A stretch of 64,000 nt of DNA from Myxococcales bacterium (GTDB lineage Bacteria > Myxococcota_A > Polyangia > Polyangiales > JADJMO01). The notes below the pieces were generated by a model. That model saw nothing but the letters and a program-made list of their open reading frames with translations. It had not been told where the DNA came from and did no database searches. The DNA lies in assembly GCA_016709545.1 (NCBI GenBank), contig JADJMO010000013.1, forward strand, positions 293,372-357,371, in the 5' to 3' direction. Shown here in pieces: positions 55,895 to 64,000 of the stretch (position 1 is its first letter; the number at the start of each line of letters is the position of its first letter). The position numbers and the translations under genes are program-made.

Positions 55895-57128
55895 GTTGGC
55901 GTCGTCCCGAGTTCGGCGAGCGGGCATTGGCCTGCTGCTTGTTGCACTTCTCCTGGAGACGAGCTGTCGATCTCGCAGGGTCGTACCAGTCAAGGCCGTC
56001 CCATCGGTCGAGATGGGAGACGTTGCTAGCGATGCGTTGGACGGAGCGCCACTCACAGCCGTCAAGTCTATTTCCGCTGGACGCTCCCACACCTGCGCCG
56101 CCACTCGGTCCGGTGAGGTGTTCTGCTGGGGCTGGAATGGATCCGGTCAGCTCGGTGACGGGACCATCAGGGCAGCACCTCACCCCGTGGCAAGGAAGGT
56201 GCTGGGACTCACGAATGTCTCGGACCTCTCCGTGGGAGGATCCCACACCTGCGCGATTGCCAATGATGCGGCCTGGTGCTGGGGAGAGAACTCCTTCGGT
56301 CAACTCGGCGATGACACGACGACCAGTCGCAGTCTTCCGACTCAGGTGTCAGGACTATCGAGTGGCGTGTCTGCCATCGCCGCCGGCGATTCGCACACCT
56401 GCGCTCTGACTAAGGCCGGCACTGTCAGGTGCTGGGGCTGGAATGACCACGGCTCCCTCGGCGATGCGACCTCGACTCGGCGTACGCGTCCCGTCGTGGT
56501 GACTCTCCCTGGCACAGCCAATCTCATAGCGGCGGGCGGCGGTCACACGTGCGCGCTGACAGACCCAGGTCGTGCTTGGTGTTGGGGGTGGAACATCTCT
56601 GGCCAGTTGGGGATTGGAACCCTGGTTGACTGGAGTACTCCAATGGCAGTCATCGGGCCTGACAAGTTTCGCAAAGTCACGACAGCGGCTGGACGCTCGT
56701 GTGCGATCACGATGGATGGTAGGGCCGTGTGTTGGGGCCGAAACTTCCCTCACGGCCAACTCGGGAACGGAACGCGAATCGATCGAGATGCACCAACTCC
56801 AGTCGAGCCACCCGTCCGTGACGCTGTACTGATAGCCGCGGGCGATGGTCATACCTGTGTTGTCGTCCGCAACGGCACCTTGAAGTGCTGGGGTCTCAAT
56901 GACGCGGGGCAGCTGGGCGATGGAACAACATCCGCTCAATACGGCCCTGTGCCAGCCATTGGAGGACTACCAGTCGTCGCGATCACGGCCGGAGGCCACC
57001 ACAGCTGTGCCTTGGCGGCGGACGGCAGCCTCCTGTGCTGGGGTTCCAATCGGTTTGGTCAACTGGGCGACGGAACCCTCAACGACCACAAGAGCCCAGT
57101 GAGGGTGGTGGCAGCGCAGGGAGACTAG
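55887..57128 (+). CDS. RCC1-repeat lipoprotein
   Basis: The product has 413 residues from GTG 55887. The signal has lipobox LLETSC. Residues about 55-410 are seven RCC1-type repeats with the pattern GHTCAL...G.V.CWG.N..GQLGDGT, each holding two cysteines, so a seven-bladed propeller is expected. It would sit on the periplasmic or outer face. Overlap with the protease gene suggests joint function, perhaps as immunity or inhibitor. The stop is 10 bp before the right direct repeat. Confidence 0.88.
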   Translation: MAELASSRVRRAGIGLLLVALLLETSCRSRRVVPVKAVPSVEMGDVASDALDGAPLTAVKSISAGRSHTCAATRSGEVFCWGWNGSGQLGDGTIRAAPHPVARKVLGLTNVSDLSVGGSHTCAIANDAAWCWGENSFGQLGDDTTTSRSLPTQVSGLSSGVSAIAAGDSHTCALTKAGTVRCWGWNDHGSLGDATSTRRTRPVVVTLPGTANLIAAGGGHTCALTDPGRAWCWGWNISGQLGIGTLVDWSTPMAVIGPDKFRKVTTAAGRSCAITMDGRAVCWGRNFPHGQLGNGTRIDRDAPTPVEPPVRDAVLIAAGDGHTCVVVRNGTLKCWGLNDAGQLGDGTTSAQYGPVPAIGGLPVVAITAGGHHSCALAADGSLLCWGSNRFGQLGDGTLNDHKSPVRVVAAQGD

Positions 57129-57138
57129 AACGGCGACC

Positions 57139-57197
57139 GCCGCGGTTGCGCTGCGCTTCCTCACGAGGCCACCGGCTGATCCGCGAAGGTGAGCAGC
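57139..57197. repeat. Right 59-bp direct repeat bounding the island
   Basis: Partner of 49860-49918 (48/59 identical, ungapped). It carries the real C-terminus of the HAD-like gene on the minus strand. On the plus strand it keeps a vestigial KptA-like end (RFLTRPPADPRR, stop) in the same frame position. It marks where the chromosome resumes. Confidence 0.85.
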
Positions 57198-57679
57198 CGG
57201 CCGAGGGCCGTCTCCCAGTCGAGGACCGGGATGAGGCCCGCAGGCGGGTGCTGGTGCTTCTGCGGCCCGAAGAGGAGCCGCAGCTCGACGATGCCGGCCA
57301 TCGGCAGGAGCACGTCGGCGCGGTCGTCGACGAAGGCGTGCAGGCCGAGGCGGCTGGCGATGCCCGCCTTCTCGCGGCGCTCACGGCAGAAGTGCACCTG
57401 GCGCGGCGCGAGGCCGGTGACCTCGTGGAACCGGTGCTGGGCGAGCCAGCGGAGCGAGCGCTGCTGGACGCCGGGGCCGCACTTCGAGACGAGGTGGACG
57501 CGGCCCTCGTAGGCCTCGACCAGCATCGTGACGGCCTCGAAGGCGCCGGGCATGGGCGGCGTCTCGAGGGCGACGGCCTCGGTGCTGCCGAGGAAGGAGG
57601 TGTCGCCGGGCTGGTCGCCGGCGGAGATGAGGACTCGACCGATGTCGATGCCCAGGGTGGGTCGGAGGGGATGTTTCAT
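57161..57679 (-). CDS. HAD-like protein of unknown function
   Basis: The product has 172 residues and no signal. It begins with GIDIGRVLI, a HAD motif I where the usual second Asp is Gly. LVSKCGPGVQ fits motif II (Ser), and HAFVDDRADVLL gives the acidic motif IV. Conserved GFHFC-like HFCRERREKAGI lies between. The missing second Asp suggests altered chemistry or a non-phosphatase role. Its last residues lie in the right direct repeat. It formerly converged on kptA. Confidence 0.75.
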   Translation of the reverse strand: MKHPLRPTLGIDIGRVLISAGDQPGDTSFLGSTEAVALETPPMPGAFEAVTMLVEAYEGRVHLVSKCGPGVQQRSLRWLAQHRFHEVTGLAPRQVHFCRERREKAGIASRLGLHAFVDDRADVLLPMAGIVELRLLFGPQKHQHPPAGLIPVLDWETALGRLLTFADQPVAS

Positions 57680-57750
57680 GGTGACCCGAGGGTGCCGCCC
57701 GGAAGACTCCTCCGGAAGAAGTACGTTCCGAGCTACACTCAGGAATCCTG

Positions 57751-58623
57751 ATGACTGTCCTCGACGCCGAGCAGCTCGAGACCCTGCGAATCTTCGCAGA
57801 AGACCCGAACCTCACGCACACCGCGCAGCGCCGGCACCTGTCGCAGCCCGCGGTGCACCTGCAGCTCGCGCGGCTCGCCGAATCGGTCGGATCGGCGCTC
57901 TATCGGCGGGTCGGGCGGCGACTCGTGCTGACCGAGGTGGGTGAGGCGCTCGCGCGGCACGCGGTCGACGTGCGCACCCGCGAGGCCGAGGTGCTCGGGC
58001 GTCTGGCTGGCGAGGAGCAGAGCTCGCCGGCCGTGCTCGCGGCGGGCGAGGGAGCGCTGCTCTACCTGGTCGGCCCGGCGCTGTCGGCGTTCGCGCACGA
58101 GGGGGGTCGCGTGCTCGTGCGCACGCGCGACCGCGAGGGCACGATCGCGGCGCTCAAGAGCGGCGAAGCCCACCTCGGCGTCACCACGCTCGACGCGGAC
58201 GTGCCGCGGCTCGTCGACGTACCGCTGGTGACCGCCGTGCCCGTGCTCGCGATGCCGCGCACCCACCGGCTCGCGCGGAGGCGGGTGCTGCGCCTCGCGG
58301 ATCTGGAGGGCGAGCGGCTCGTGGTGCCGCCGCGCGGGAGGCCGCTGCGCGAGGCGATCGCGGGCGCGCTCAGCGGTGCCGGCGTGCGGTGGCAGGTGGC
58401 GGTCGAGGCCACCGGGTGGGCGCCGATCCTGCATTTCGTCTCGCTCGGTCTCGGCGTCGCGGTGGTGAACGGCTGCTGCGCGCTGCCGAAGGGCGTGATC
58501 GGGCGCCCGATCGAGGGGCTGCCCCGCGCGCGCTACCGGATCGTGTGGGCCGATGGGCTCGCGCACGCCGGGGCCGTGCGGCTGCGGGCGCTCCTGCGGG
58601 CCCGGTCGCCGATATCCCGGTAG
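57751..58623 (+). CDS. LysR-family transcriptional regulator
   Basis: The product has 290 residues. The N-terminal helix-turn-helix reads LETLRIFAEDPNLTHTAQRRHLSQPAVHLQLARLAESVGSALYRR; the C-terminal periplasmic-binding-like domain includes GRVLVRTRDREGTIAALKSGEAHLGV and GLGVAVVNGCCALP. It is divergent from the HAD-like gene, with about 70 bp between starts, so it may regulate that gene. The ligand is unknown. Confidence 0.9.
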   Translation: MTVLDAEQLETLRIFAEDPNLTHTAQRRHLSQPAVHLQLARLAESVGSALYRRVGRRLVLTEVGEALARHAVDVRTREAEVLGRLAGEEQSSPAVLAAGEGALLYLVGPALSAFAHEGGRVLVRTRDREGTIAALKSGEAHLGVTTLDADVPRLVDVPLVTAVPVLAMPRTHRLARRRVLRLADLEGERLVVPPRGRPLREAIAGALSGAGVRWQVAVEATGWAPILHFVSLGLGVAVVNGCCALPKGVIGRPIEGLPRARYRIVWADGLAHAGAVRLRALLRARSPISR

Positions 58624-58652
58624 CCCGCGGCGGTTGGGCGTAGGCTCCGCGG

Positions 58653-59017
58653 ATGGAAGTCGAGAGCTGCCGGATCTGTGGGGGCGACGGGCGCATCGGC
58701 AACGCCTTCGGGGGAGCAGCACCACCTGCCCCGGGTGCCACGGCACCGGGCGGCGCGCCGAGAACACTGGCCTGCGCGACGTCACCAAGACCAAGCCCTC
58801 GCACCACAAGCCCGCGACGGTGGTGGCCGAGAAGGACAAGTGGCCCACCTCGCTCGAGAGCGCCACGCTCGCCAAGCAGATCCGCGACGGCAGCGGCACC
58901 CCCGAGGTGAAGGCGCGCCTCATCGCGGAGATCATGGAGCACGAGGCCACGCACGGCCGGTGCACCCAGACGTTCGTGAAGAAGATGCGCAAGCAGATCC
59001 CGGCCGCGCCGGGCTAG
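58653..59017 (+). CDS. Zinc-ribbon (DnaJ-type CxxCxGxG) protein, one frameshift
   Basis: The N-terminal 40 residues hold two CxxCxGxG units: CRICGGDG and, after adding one base in the G run 58710-58714, CPGCHGTG. Together they form a DnaJ-like zinc centre. A helical tail of about 80 residues follows (LESATLAKQIRDGS, RLIAEIMEHEATHGRC). It lies 29 bp downstream of the LysR gene on the same strand. Function unknown. Confidence 0.7.
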
Positions 59018-59045
59018 CGGCCTCCGATGCAGGTGAAGGAGCGAC

Positions 59046-59914
59046 TCAGGGCCTGACGCCGCAGCTCGGCGGGCGAGCGACGTGCACGATGTTGCGCGAC
59101 GCGCTGGCGCCGGTCGCGCTGCGCAGCGTGACCGTCAACGGGGTGACGCTCTCGGCGATCGCGCCTTCTCGAGGCTCGATCCGAGCGCAGACCCGCTGAC
59201 CCTTGGTGAGGCCGACGAAGCGATCCGGTACGAAGTCCTTGTCGGTGTCGACGACGCTCACGGTGGAGCACCACCCGCTCGGATCGGCCGCCAGCGCATA
59301 GGCCTTCACGAGGGGCGCCTTGGGCGGAGCCCCCGTCACCTCGAGCGTGTGGTCGCCATCGGCCGGCGCGACGAAGACGAGCACGTCGCCGAGCGGCGCC
59401 GCGAAGCCGCACCCGACGGTGCCGTCGAAGACGAGCGCGTGGGAGAGGGGATCGGGGTCTTCGGCGCCGGGGATCGCGAGCACGAGGAGCCGGACCTCGT
59501 CCGAGACACCGCCGCCGGTGGCGCGCACGGAGTCCAGCGCTCTCCCGTGAAGCCCGTCGCCGAGACGTGGAACGTCGAGTCGGTGAAGGTGCCCAGCGAC
59601 GGATCGTCGACGGTGAAGGTGACGGGCAGTGTCGCGGGGTCGACCGCGAAGGTGAGCTTGGCGCTGAGGGGCGTGGAGCGCCCGGGGTCGACGAGGACGA
59701 GGGGGGCACGGGGGATGATCCGCAGGCTGAGCGGAGCTTCTGGCACGTTGGTGTCGAAGAAGCAGACCGCTGTCTCGTCATCGGTGTCAGCCCCCGTGTC
59801 GTCCACCACGACGACGAGCGGGTTCGGTCGTTCGCTGCCACAGGCACCGACGAGGGGCGCGAGCACGAGCAGGGACGCGAACCGCACGAAGGGACGATGC
59901 ACCCGTTTTCGCAT
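59046..59914 (-). CDS. Lipoprotein of unknown function, one frameshift
   Basis: It starts at ATG 59914. The signal has lipobox PLVGACGS. An Asp-rich linker (VVVDDTGADTDDE) and two beta-rich regions follow: SLRIIPRAPLVLVDPG with LPVTFTVDDPSLGTFTDS, and after a frame change near 59540, EVRLLVLAIPGAEDPDP, DTDKDFVPDRFVGLTKGQRVCARIEP. It may be an Ig-like surface lipoprotein. Converges with the zinc-ribbon gene. Confidence 0.68.
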
Positions 59915-60076
59915 CCGCGCACGACCTCGATCGCTTGCCCCCCGTTCGGACTCGTTGACCACCAGAGTGAACAATAAGCACGCGACCTGGCCATGTGATA
60001 CCGTCTGCCGTTCAATCGCGGCGACACTGTGCCCGTTTTCGCAACAACAAGCGCATCATCAGACACATTCATCACC

Positions 60077-60940
60077 ATGGCGAACACTCGACCGCCGCGC
60101 GCCTCCCTCGAAGATCTCGCGGTCTTCGTCGCCGTGGCCGAGACCGGTGGCTTCTCGAGCGCCGCCGAGCGCCTCCGCGTGTCGAAGGCGATGGTGTCGG
60201 TCGCCGTCGCGCGCCTCGAGCGCCAGCTCGGCGTGCAGCTCCTCCGCCGGACCACGCGTCGCACCTCGCTCACCGAGGCGGGCGCGGCGACCCTCCCGCA
60301 TGCGCAGCGCTCGCTGCTCGCGGCCCGCGACGCGGAGGAGGCGGCGACGGCGGCGGTGGCCTCTCCGCGCGGCCTGCTCCGGGTCCACGCGCCCACCGTG
60401 TTCGGCCTCCTGCACGTCGCGCCCCACGTGGCCGACTTCGCGCGGGCCCACCCCGAGGTGCAGCTCGAGCTCTCCCTCGACGACGGAGACATAGAAACCT
60501 TCGACGTGGCGATCGGCGCTGGCGAGGGCGCGGTCCTGGCGTCCGCGCAACGGGTGCTCGTCGCGAGCCCGGCGTACCTGTCGCGCGGGGTCCCGACGAC
60601 CCCGATCGAGCTGACCCGCCACGTGGGCCTCGTCCACGACCGCGCCGATCCGACCTGGATCCTCACCCGCGGCGACCGCCGCGAAATCGTGACCGTCCGC
60701 GGCCCGCTCGCGTCGAGCAACGACCTCGCGCTCTACACCGCCGCGCTCGAAGGCCTCGGGATCGCCGCCCTGCCCGTGTTCGTCGTCGGCGCCGATCTCG
60801 CGGCCAAGCGCCTCCTGCGGGTGCTCCCCGACTGGGAGTTGCCTACATCGAGCCTCGTGGTGCGCACGGCGAAGGATCACCGGCCGGCGCAGGCCTTCGT
60901 CGAGTTCCTGCGCGCACGGCTCGGGTCTGCGCCGACGTGA
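60077..60940 (+). CDS. LysR-family transcriptional regulator
   Basis: The product has 287 residues from ATG 60077; 16 upstream in-frame codons are not family-like. The helix-turn-helix is LEDLAVFVAVAETGGFSSAAERLRVSKAMVSVAVARLERQLG; the effector domain has LRVHAPTVFGLLHVAPHVADFARAHPEV and LALYTAALEGLGIAALPVF. It resembles regulators with an AraC/NahR-like sensor half only in general form. Divergent from the lipoprotein gene across an AT-richer 160-bp gap, which probably holds both promoters. Confidence 0.9.
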   Translation: MANTRPPRASLEDLAVFVAVAETGGFSSAAERLRVSKAMVSVAVARLERQLGVQLLRRTTRRTSLTEAGAATLPHAQRSLLAARDAEEAATAAVASPRGLLRVHAPTVFGLLHVAPHVADFARAHPEVQLELSLDDGDIETFDVAIGAGEGAVLASAQRVLVASPAYLSRGVPTTPIELTRHVGLVHDRADPTWILTRGDRREIVTVRGPLASSNDLALYTAALEGLGIAALPVFVVGADLAAKRLLRVLPDWELPTSSLVVRTAKDHRPAQAFVEFLRARLGSAPT

Positions 60941-60982
60941 GGCGTCGCGCCCGGGCGCAGGTCGGGCTATTCGATCCCGAGC

Positions 60983-61552
60983 ATGCGCCTCGTCCTCGCC
61001 TCGACCAGCCCCCATCGGCGCGCGATCCTCGAGGCGGCGAGCATCGCCCACGAGGCGGTCGCGCCGAGCTTCGTCGAGGACCACAACAGCGATCCGCCGG
61101 AGCAGATCGCGATCGCGTTCGCCCGCGCCAAGGCCGAGAGTGTCGCCGCGCGGTTCCCGGGCGCGGTGGTGATCGGCGCCGACCAGGTGCCCGAGCTCGA
61201 CGGCAAGCCGCTCACCAAGCCCGCGAGCGTGCCGGAGGCCGAGGAACAGCTCCGCGCGCTCCGCGGCAAGACCCACCGCCTCCTGACCGCCGTCGCCGTG
61301 CACGCCGACGGGCGCACCGAGCACCGGCTCGTCGTCCACCACATGCACATGCGCGCGCTCGGCGACGCGGAGATCACCGCCTACGTGGCGCGCGATCGGC
61401 CCATCGGGTGCGCCGGCGCGTACAAGGTCGAGGCCGCAGGCGCGCTCCTGTTCTCGTCGATGGAGGGGCCGGATCACACGGCGATCGTGGGCCTTCCGCT
61501 CGCGGCGCTGGCCGACCTGCTCGCCGAGCGGGGCCTCTCGCTGCTGCTCTGA
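60983..61552 (+). CDS. maf: Maf-family nucleotide pyrophosphatase
   Basis: The product has 189 residues. N-terminal LVLASTSPHRRAIL with the SxxR core, then GADQVPELDGKPLTKP, LRGKTHRLLTAV and CAGAYKVEAAG are the Maf signatures. The enzyme removes pyrophosphate from non-canonical nucleotides and may affect division. It lies 42 bp after the LysR gene. Whether it is the YhdE or YceF subtype is not decided. Confidence 0.88.
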   Translation: MRLVLASTSPHRRAILEAASIAHEAVAPSFVEDHNSDPPEQIAIAFARAKAESVAARFPGAVVIGADQVPELDGKPLTKPASVPEAEEQLRALRGKTHRLLTAVAVHADGRTEHRLVVHHMHMRALGDAEITAYVARDRPIGCAGAYKVEAAGALLFSSMEGPDHTAIVGLPLAALADLLAERGLSLLL

Positions 61553-61570
61553 CCCGCTACGGTTGAGGGT

Positions 61571-61942
61571 ATGGCCAAGCGAACGAAGAAGGCGACCAAG
61601 GACCTGATCCAGGAGTTCGGCGAGATCGTCAAAGCAGTGCGCGACGAGGCGATCCGAATGGCCGACGCCAAGGCCACCAAGAAGTCACGCATTGCAGAGC
61701 GATGGAGGCAGCTCGATCAGGAGACCATCGCCAGCGTCATCCCGGACATCGTTGACGAGACGCTGTTCGTCCTCCTGAACGCGATCGATGGTGAGGAACT
61801 CGCGCTGCGGTTCCGCTCCGCTTCGGGTGTCGAGGTCGACTTGATCGCGGACGGCGGCCACGAACTCGCCGGCTGGTACTACGGCGACTGGCGAGAGAAG
61901 AGCGCCGAGCGCTGGAACCCGGTGTTGCCCGACGACTTCTAG
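61571..61942 (+). CDS. Uncharacterised small acidic protein
   Basis: The product has 123 residues. Basic N-terminus (MAKRTKKATKD), a helix with VRDEAIRMADAKATKK, and an acidic C-terminal half (DIVDETLFVLLNAIDGEEL, YYGDWREKSAERWNP). Codon use is less GC-biased than its neighbours. It follows maf by 18 bp and overlaps the converging gene by 4 bp. The plan recalls small immunity-like proteins but no family is claimed. Confidence 0.65.
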   Translation: MAKRTKKATKDLIQEFGEIVKAVRDEAIRMADAKATKKSRIAERWRQLDQETIASVIPDIVDETLFVLLNAIDGEELALRFRSASGVEVDLIADGGHELAGWYYGDWREKSAERWNPVLPDDF

Positions 61943-62868
61943 CGCCGGACGCCGACGTCGCCTTCGGCGGCGAGGCCCAGCGGTCCGCGGAGCGACGAGG
62001 GCACGTCGAGCGTGTAGTCGGGCGTGTCGGGGCCGATGATCGTGTGCGCGGTGACCCCGATGCGGTGCAGGACCTCACCATCCCACCCGAAGAGGTATCC
62101 CTTCAGCGCGCCGTCGGTTCGGGAGAGGCTCGCGAGCCGCGCGAGCATGCCCTCGGCCTTCTCCGCGCGCGCCTTCGCCCACGCGAGACCGCGTCCCTCG
62201 GCCGCGATCACGTGCGGCTCGGCGCCGAACAGCCGCGCGGGACGGCACAACCAGACGTGGGTCTCGGCGGACTCCTGCGTGGGCAGCGCGCCCAGCGTCT
62301 GATCGAGGGCGGTGGCGAACACGGCGGCGTCGCTCTCGTCGAGCTTCGCGCGCACCTCCTTCGGCAGGCCGTCCAGCTCCGAATCGGCCAGGAACACGCG
62401 CGCCTCGAGCCCGTCGACGATCGGAGAGGAACACGTGGCGAGCCCCGTCGCGCTGGTCGTCTTCGAGCAGATCTTCACGCGCAGCCGCGCGCGCAGCGCC
62501 TCGACCGGGAGCGCCGCGAGGGTGGAGAGCTCCTTCTCGAGCCGCGCCTGGGCGCTGCGCTCGAACGCCTCGTCGAACTGATCGGGGAGGTATTTGCGCA
62601 GCGCGAAGCCCACCAGCGCCGGCAGCTCCTCGCGCGCCTTCCCCTGGCACATGGCGCGGAGGGCGGTGAACGTCTCGTGGCCTTCGCCGCGGGAGCCGCG
62701 CACGTGCGCGCCACCTTGCGCGTCCCAGGTGATGCTGCCGCCCTGGGCGTCGACCCAGGCGTCGATGATCTCGCGCAGATCCGCCTCCGCGCGCGCCGGC
62801 GCCGATCGCACGTACGACAGGAGGAGGACGAGAGTGGCCGCGACGAGACCCACGACGACGTACGACAT
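61939..62868 (-). CDS. Membrane-anchored protein of unknown function
   Basis: The product has 309 residues. One N-terminal transmembrane helix (YVVVGLVAATLVLLLSYV), then a soluble part with two Cys clusters (MCQGKARE, KICSKTTSATGLATCSS) and a terminal domain (LKGYLFGWDGEVLHRIG, IIGPDTPDYTLDVPSSL). No enzyme motif. Divergent from the gene at 62912 with 43 bp between starts. Confidence 0.72.
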   Translation of the reverse strand: MSYVVVGLVAATLVLLLSYVRSAPARAEADLREIIDAWVDAQGGSITWDAQGGAHVRGSRGEGHETFTALRAMCQGKAREELPALVGFALRKYLPDQFDEAFERSAQARLEKELSTLAALPVEALRARLRVKICSKTTSATGLATCSSPIVDGLEARVFLADSELDGLPKEVRAKLDESDAAVFATALDQTLGALPTQESAETHVWLCRPARLFGAEPHVIAAEGRGLAWAKARAEKAEGMLARLASLSRTDGALKGYLFGWDGEVLHRIGVTAHTIIGPDTPDYTLDVPSSLRGPLGLAAEGDVGVRR

Positions 62869-62911
62869 GGCGGCCGAAGCTACCAGAGAGGTCGGGTAGA
62901 CTCCACGCGCC

Positions 62912-64000
62912 GTGCGCCCCGCCCGCTCCCGCGAGACCGCCGCGCGTCCGACGACCGCGCGGGTGCGGAGCCAGCTGCAGGCGCACGTGGACTGGCTGCG
63001 CGGCGTGCCGCTGGGGCTCGCGGCCGGGGGTATCGAGTGGCTCGTGCTCGCCACCGAGCGCGACGGCGAGCGCACGATCGTCGTCGATCGCGCGCGCTTG
63101 CACGCGACCTCCCGCTGCATCCGCGAGCTGCGCCGCGAGCAACCCGAGGCGCTGTTCCGCGTCGTCGGAGACCTCGATCGCTGGCACGCACTCGTGTCGC
63201 GGGTGCTCGATGCGCTCAAGCCGTCGGTCCACGAGGGAGCCCCCATCGACCAGGCGATCGAGCCCCTCGCGGCCGCGCTGTCGACGTCGCTCGGCAAGCA
63301 CGCGCGTCGCCTGCTCGCGGTCGCATCGGTGCGAAGGGTGGTGGTCGCGCTCCTGTTCGCCCACGCCGTCGAGCCGACCGGCCTCGCCAAGGCGCTCGCC
63401 CAGGTCGACGCCCACGCCGCGCTCCTCGGCGCGCTGCTTGGGAGGGACGACCGACACGCGCTGTCGCGCGCGCTCGCGCTGATCGAGCTCGTGGAGGAGG
63501 ACCAGGCGCGCGCGGCGGGCCTCCTCTCGCTGCTGGAGGAAGCCCGGGTGCACGACCCGGCCACTTGCGAGAAGGAGCCGTTTCGCGCGCTCTTTCCGCT
63601 CGATCCGCGTCCGAGCTTCGGCATGGTCCCGGTGCGCGCACCCGACCCGCCGAAGAAGCGGGTCTTCGACGCCATCGCGAAAGTGCTCCCGTGGCTCGCG
63701 CGGAGGGACCAGCGGTCTCGCCGCGCGGTGCTCGCTCTCCTCGATGCGAGCGCGCCGCAGGGTCTCTTGCGGGACTGGGCGAAGGTCCACGAGGAGCTCG
63801 CCGCCCTCGACGCCGAAGCGCGCACCCGCCCCGAGTGGTCGCCGAACTCCCGGATCTGCCTCTCGCTGCAGGCCCTCGCGGCGCGGGCGCCTGCGGATTT
63901 CGACGTCGAAGCGTTCGCCGACGCGCTGCAGGCGTTGGCCGGTGCCCCCGAGATCGCCCGCCCGCTCGTCGACGTGATCACCGTCCTGCCCGTCGGGCTC
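62912..64000 (+). CDS. Uncharacterised helical protein, runs off right edge
   Basis: From GTG 62912 a frame of 363 codons has no stop before the window ends. The product is Arg/Ala/Leu-rich and helical (VRSQLQAHVDWLRGVPLGLA, ALLGALLGRDDRHALSRALA, VLPWLARRDQRSRRAVLALL) with no signal peptide. It may be a helical-repeat scaffold. Partial; family not recognised. Base composition and codon bias fit a real gene. Confidence 0.65.
   Translation, partial: MRPARSRETAARPTTARVRSQLQAHVDWLRGVPLGLAAGGIEWLVLATERDGERTIVVDRARLHATSRCIRELRREQPEALFRVVGDLDRWHALVSRVLDALKPSVHEGAPIDQAIEPLAAALSTSLGKHARRLLAVASVRRVVVALLFAHAVEPTGLAKALAQVDAHAALLGALLGRDDRHALSRALALIELVEEDQARAAGLLSLLEEARVHDPATCEKEPFRALFPLDPRPSFGMVPVRAPDPPKKRVFDAIAKVLPWLARRDQRSRRAVLALLDASAPQGLLRDWAKVHEELAALDAEARTRPEWSPNSRICLSLQALAARAPADFDVEAFADALQALAGAPEIARPLVDVITVLPVGL

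Noticed and set aside
49919..57138. Prophage or integrative conjugative element
   Set aside because: No integrase, relaxase, capsid or replication gene is present; size of about 7.2 kb and content fit a cargo island only.

Overview
The window is very GC-rich, gene-dense DNA. It most resembles a Myxococcota (Polyangia-type) chromosome. The signs are many short lipoproteins with G/A-C lipoboxes, PEGA/TPR and AgmX-like envelope proteins, Ser/Thr protein kinases, a PP2C phosphatase, a complete stressosome module, and convergent genes separated by almost no DNA. This assignment is inference from gene content and composition; no rRNA or marker phylogeny is available here.

Layout. 0-15.4 kb holds housekeeping and envelope genes: frr, a PP2C phosphatase, the lysine/peptidoglycan pair dapA-dapB, def, tadA, bcp, a MerR regulator with a ferritin-like hydrolase, and several lipoproteins. 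15.4-21.1 kb is a signalling block: a three-copy intergenic repeat, a Ser/Thr kinase fused to a receiver domain, rsbR (protoglobin-STAS)-rsbS-rsbT-rsbX-like in one overlapping operon, and a divergent histidine kinase. tRNA-Arg(ACG) follows, overlapped by the stop codon of a HEAT-repeat gene. 21.1-31.6 kb carries a translationally coupled lipoprotein operon, a 1,075-residue membrane protein, and PEGA/TPR and proline-rich proteins. 31.6-35.7 kb pairs a cell-wall amidase with two peptide-type ABC permeases. 35.9-46.6 kb holds a DUF6600-like protein, a degenerate IS110 element, a thioredoxin-rhodanese fusion, a CAP-domain protein, a UbiA prenyltransferase, membrane and barrel proteins, a metallopeptidase and a fatty-acid hydroxylase. 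46.6-49.9 kb is clpS-clpA-kptA.

The most interesting region is 49.92-57.14 kb. It is an island with visibly lower GC, bounded by imperfect 59-bp direct repeats (48/59 identical). The repeats duplicate the shared 3' end of the converging genes kptA and a HAD-like gene, so both genes keep an intact C-terminus. Inside are two lipoproteins, a fragment of an OmpA-domain gene, an OmpA/peptidoglycan-binding protein whose composition changes abruptly near 54,180, a signal-less HExxH metalloprotease and an RCC1-repeat lipoprotein. I read this as a possible modular effector/immunity cassette; that function is inference. 57.1-64 kb returns to ordinary chromosome: HAD-like protein, two LysR regulators, a zinc-ribbon protein, Maf, lipoproteins and a gene running off the right edge.

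Sequence quality: many genes between about 31.7 and 49.9 kb, and a few elsewhere, are broken by single-base shifts. In clpA each break is repaired by adding one base, mostly a G or C in a G/C run, and the whole protein reappears. Most breaks are therefore likely assembly errors. Frameshifted genes are reported as one feature spanning all segments.
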